Made by a program: the position numbers and the translations under genes. Shown here piece after piece: positions 60,575-64,000 of a stretch of DNA of 64,000 nucleotides. Within the stretch, counting starts at the first letter, position 1. The number at the start of each line of letters is the position of its first letter. Origin of the DNA: Carposina sasakii. Its lineage: Eukaryota > Arthropoda > Insecta > Lepidoptera > Carposinidae. Location: positions 9,734,001 to 9,798,000 of the forward strand of contig CP053157.1 in NCBI GenBank assembly GCA_014607495.2. Reading direction: 5' to 3'. A model generated the notes under the pieces. That model was not told where the DNA came from, searched no databases, and saw nothing but the letters and a program-made list of their open reading frames with translations.

Positions 60575-61703
60575 CTACTATTACCCGTGGTCCCCCCAAC
60601 ATGTCCCCCTGGTGGGACCACGGGTATTTTTTTCCCCGTAGTCCCACCGTTCTGAACAATGTTCGCCAGTGGGTCTACGGGTAATTAATTTATACCCATG
60701 GTCCCACCACACTAAGTGGTAAACGTGCAAGTCACCTAGGTATCTTGAAAATAAAATAAAATTTCGATGTAATAGAAAGTCCATTTGAGACCAAGTTTAA
60801 ACTTGTAGTAAACCTTTAAAACATAAGCACCATTTCTTGATTAGGTATATAAAATAATTAACGTAATTTTTTCAATGCCACGCCAACTAAAATCTCATTA
60901 GTAACTAGCTCCATTTGAATTTCTCTGATGTAATCATCATTATCAATTAATGATTTTGTCCTTGATCTGAACAGTTTTTTATAATCAATGTTGATGGCAT
61001 TCGTAAAGCAATACTTTTCCCCCTTTTCTCTCAATTATTTTAACACGGTTTTCCATATTTTCCATATCTCATAAATATTAATAGTAGTGTAAACTTTACA
61101 AATATTACCAAGAATAATTTTATTAATATGACATATAAATAAATAAATAAATAAATATTCACACACTATACAACACATTAACCTAGTCCCACACTAAGAT
61201 CCCTAAGGTCTTGTGTCGTGGGTACTAAGCAACGGTATATAAATACATAGATAAGTATAGAAACATCCATGACTCGGAAACAAACATCAATATTCATCAT
61301 ATCAATGTTTGCACCTACCGGGATTCGAACCCAGGACCTATGGCGTCGCAGGCAGGGTCACTACCTACTAGACCAATCGGCCGTCTTATTGAAACATGAC
61401 ACATTTCTTGAAATAAACAAGGAAATCTCTTACCAATGAGTACGGATATATGTACGGATGTATGCAATGAAACGGTAAAATGTACCCTACCCAATATTAA
61501 TATTTGCAAGAATATAGATACCTAGGTGACTGGCACGTTTACCGCTTGGTGCAGTGGAACCATGGTAAAAATAAAATTAATTACCCGTAGACCCACTGGC
61601 GAACATTGTTTAGAACGGTGGGACTACGGGGAAAAAATATTACCCGTCGTCCCACCAGGGGGACATGTTGGGGGGACCACGGGTAATAGTCGCTAAAAAT
61701 TAC
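60575..61703. mobile_element. Foldback element with hairpin-bearing arms and nested SINE
   Basis: Arms of about 170 bp (60575-60755 and 61518-61703) are reverse complements. Each arm itself holds small hairpins built from ACCCGTGGTCCC / GGGACCACGGGT and CCCGTAGTCCCACC / GTGGGTCTACGGGT. The interior has no intact gene and includes a SINE at 61130-61390. Confidence 0.8.
61130..61390 (-). mobile_element. tRNA-derived SINE
   Basis: On the minus strand: a tRNA-like head with A box (GGTCTAGTAGGTAGTGACC region) and B box (GGGTTCGAATCCCGGTAGG), body AACATTGATATGATGAATAT, and an AAATAAATAAATA-type simple tail next to position 61135. Confidence 0.8.
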
Positions 61704-62139
61704 CTAGGCAAAAAAATATTAGCGAATTGTGTACCTCCTTCTCCTTGATTGAAAGTTGGTTAAAATGGTGGTATATTTTTTTTATAGATCAGTGTCGTAA
61801 CATTGTTTCAATTTGTATACAATGGCGTCGCTGCAAGAACACTTCAGTTAAATTGAATTCTTATGAAATTTCTTATTAGAAACTGAGATTATTTTAAAAT
61901 TGCAAGAATTTTTCCTACGTTTTGCAGTAGACAGCAGAATATTAGGTATGGAAATAATAAGTATAAGTACTACAATATTCAGGAACTTAGCTTACTTGCC
62001 TTTGATCGTTTAACATCTGTCCACGCTATGGCTGTGTGCCACGTGACTGTGGGATATCATTTATGATCCTGCAGCTCTGGCTACCCCATTTGCATCACAG
62101 CTTTGTGTATATGTACGTATGTATATTCATGATAAATAT

Positions 62140-62260
62140 TAATTTTAAAATTATTAATAAAGAAATGGAAAAAATTCCTCACCCGGGTGGGAATCGAACC
62201 CACGACCTCTGCATTCCGCGTGTCTGTGCTCTAACCACCGAGCACCGGGTCAATCACTCG
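62140..62260 (-). mobile_element. SINE G, first of two direct copies
   Basis: Minus-strand tRNA-like head with a GTGGGTTCGATTCCCACCCG B box and a GAATTTTTTCCATTTCTTTA tail. Nearly identical to 62460-62578. Confidence 0.8.
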
Positions 62261-62459
62261 GACGACGAATTCTACCATCTCTTTTTTAAATTACATATTG
62301 GCAACGTTATTCCTCATCCCGATAGCTATACACTAGCCAAATCTCGGCAAACAAAGCTGAATCCCTCAGCACAATGTTTAAAGATGAAACGATCAACCAC
62401 ATCCCAACGGATTATATTAATGGAGAAGTGTTTTTTTTTTATAAATTTATCTTAGTCAA

Positions 62460-62578
62460 GATATTATATATTATAAAGTTATTAATAAAGAAATGGAAAA
62501 AATTCCTCACCCGGGTGGGAATCGAACCCACGACCTCTGCATTCCGCGTGTCAGTGCTCTAACCACCGAGCCTGAAAA
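62460..62578 (-). mobile_element. SINE G, second direct copy
   Basis: Same orientation as 62140-62260, about 320 bp downstream, identical over about 85 bases apart from one or two changes. Confidence 0.8.
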
Positions 62579-63114
62579 ATGTTGTCCCAATATTAGATTC
62601 GAGACATCGCTAATAAAGGGAGCTAATAACACTCCTTATCTTTTCCAATATTTCAATAATCTCCAGTAATACCGAAAGCTCCAAATTAAGTCTTGATTGA
62701 TGAAACCGAGCCAATCGGGAATACTCTGTCCCCTGACAAACGACACTACGTTATTTACGAGGAACATATAAATGCCCCGCATTTGTTTGATTACAGCTCC
62801 GGGGTCTGCGATAGATCAATGTTACAATGTTACTGGACATATAAAAAATCACTATTCCGATATTGGCGAGATTTTCCGCTAGGCCGTCAATATTTAGCAT
62901 CATTTATTAGGATTCGTTAGTTATTTTGTAACATTAATTAGGATTCGTTAGTTATTTTGTAACATTAATTACAGCATCCCAGCTGATATTGGGCGTCTAA
63001 TTTGCGAATTTTAATTGAAAATATTGGCATGTAAGAACATGGCTAAATAAAGCAAAGCGAGAGCAGGTTGTGTCATTTATTCATCGAAATTCTACAGGTC
63101 AGTATTTTTGGTTG

Positions 63115-63473
63115 TCAACATTCCCGAAAACTACGGAATCTCCTCATTATCACGATAATTTTTTTCCATAGAAGCATACCTGAGAAGTGTCTGGTTTCCA
63201 TAATATTAGGGTCCAAAGTTGAGTAAATAGACTGCGTTTTTCTGCATAAATGCACATTGACGCGTGTAGCAAGATTTTTTCACGAGAAATAATTAATATC
63301 TATCTATGAAAAAACTAGCATAAACACTGGACACTATAAATTTCGCCAGATCAAGTAATTAAAAATTAAAAAAAAAATATATATTCCGTTTCCCAGCATT
63401 TCTTTTGGCATAAACTTATTTTATTTGATGTACGTACCATCGTTAAGGGTGGCAACGAAAAAACACCCTGTAT
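63115..63473 (-). mobile_element. Repeat family B, reversed copy
   Basis: Runs from CAACATTCCCGAAAACTACG to GGCAACGAAAAAACACCCTG, collinear in reverse with 18520-18904. Confidence 0.8.
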
Positions 63474-63722
63474 GAAGGATCCAATTAATTGTTATACTTT
63501 CATTTGATTTCCCTAGTTTTATCCTCACGTAAATGAAAGTCAGAGTATCTGCAACGAATTTATTAACAGTGGTACATAAATAATTACAACAAAATATACA
63601 CAAAGTAAATATAATGCATTTATATTGGACGCGTAAAGGCTACTCGATAAATTTACAGTCTCATGCCATCGGCAAAACTTGTCGAAAATGGTGTATGATA
63701 TATTTTTGGCTTCACTTTGATG

Positions 63723-64000
63723 TTATCTTCCTTTATATTTAGAGCCGGCTAGGGCCTGCAAAGTGAAGAACTGTTTTAGTGCGTTGAAAATCTTCGCGTA
63801 GTACTTCGCGGAGCTGACTGAGGTATCAGATTTATATTTTCTGCATCTTATTTTTCTGCCGCCTGAAAGTAATACGCCTTTTTCTAGTACGCATCGAAAA
63901 AAATTAAAAGAAAACTGGCATTCGATAGGGGATCGATATTTACATGTTCTTACCATCTCGTATCTCATTTCTTCGGTGATTCTCTCGCAGAGATCTGTTG
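63723..64000 (-). CDS. Possible last two exons of an unrecognised gene, right-edge partial
   Basis: Candidate exon A 63954-64000 (continues off the window) ends in a GTAAGA donor; candidate exon B 63723-63862 follows a TTACTTTCAG acceptor and reads 46 codons to TAA. Exon B is Lys/Tyr/Ser-rich, with SSAKYYAKIFNALKQFFTLQ. The only long frame in exon B requires a phase-1 junction, which exon A allows. No family was recognised, and it may be a chance open frame. Confidence 0.25.
   Translation of the reverse strand, partial: TDLCERITEEMRYEMVRTCKYRSPIECQFSFNFFRCVLEKGVLLSGGRKIRCRKYKSDTSVSSAKYYAKIFNALKQFFTLQALAGSKYKGR

Overview
The window is insect nuclear DNA, almost certainly from a moth or butterfly. 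The genes have many short exons with GT-AG introns, the intergenic DNA is AT-rich, and the repeats are of lepidopteran type: tRNA-headed SINEs, RTE-like LINE tails ending in ATG repeats, many foldback MITEs, mariner and a DIRS element. No rRNA, CRISPR array or bacterial-style operon is present.

Three host loci can be reconstructed exon by exon. (1) 673-8501, minus strand: Integrator subunit 13 (IntS13/asunder), twelve coding exons, with the C-terminus beyond the left edge. (2) 13918-36213, plus strand: ubiquitin-specific protease 7 (Usp7), 22 coding exons giving about 1114 residues, with the TRAF-like domain, complete Cys/His/Asp triad and C-terminal UBL region. (3) 43526-58439, plus strand: a cluster of secreted Kunitz/BPTI inhibitors. 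It holds a one-domain gene, a Kunitz domain split over two exons without its own visible leader, and a four-domain gene built from a duplicated two-domain unit joined by an acidic Ser/Thr/Asn-rich linker. A possible last exon of another minus-strand gene lies at the right edge.

Mobile DNA fills the rest. The clearest element is a DIRS-type tyrosine-recombinase retrotransposon at 48969-54416, inside an intron of the four-domain Kunitz gene. It has three open frames (Gag-like, RT/RNase H, tyrosine recombinase), near-identical inverted terminal repeats and an internal complementary region that reads out both ends. Other notable elements are two inverted-repeat-bounded units that both carry an RTE-like reverse transcriptase fragment (in two Usp7 introns), a TIR element carrying two spliced exons of a DUF4806-like protein, a mariner remnant, a three-level nest of transposons at 39.9-42.4 kb, and a multi-hairpin foldback at 60.6-61.7 kb. 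Two decayed tandem copies of part of Usp7 exon 20 lie just downstream of that exon.

IntS13 is a nuclear RNA-processing subunit and Usp7 a mainly nuclear deubiquitinase; the Kunitz proteins are extracellular. Nothing in the sequence shows that the three loci work together. All exon models are from conserved motifs, splice sites and phase consistency read by eye, and family names are from memory of the families, not from a search.
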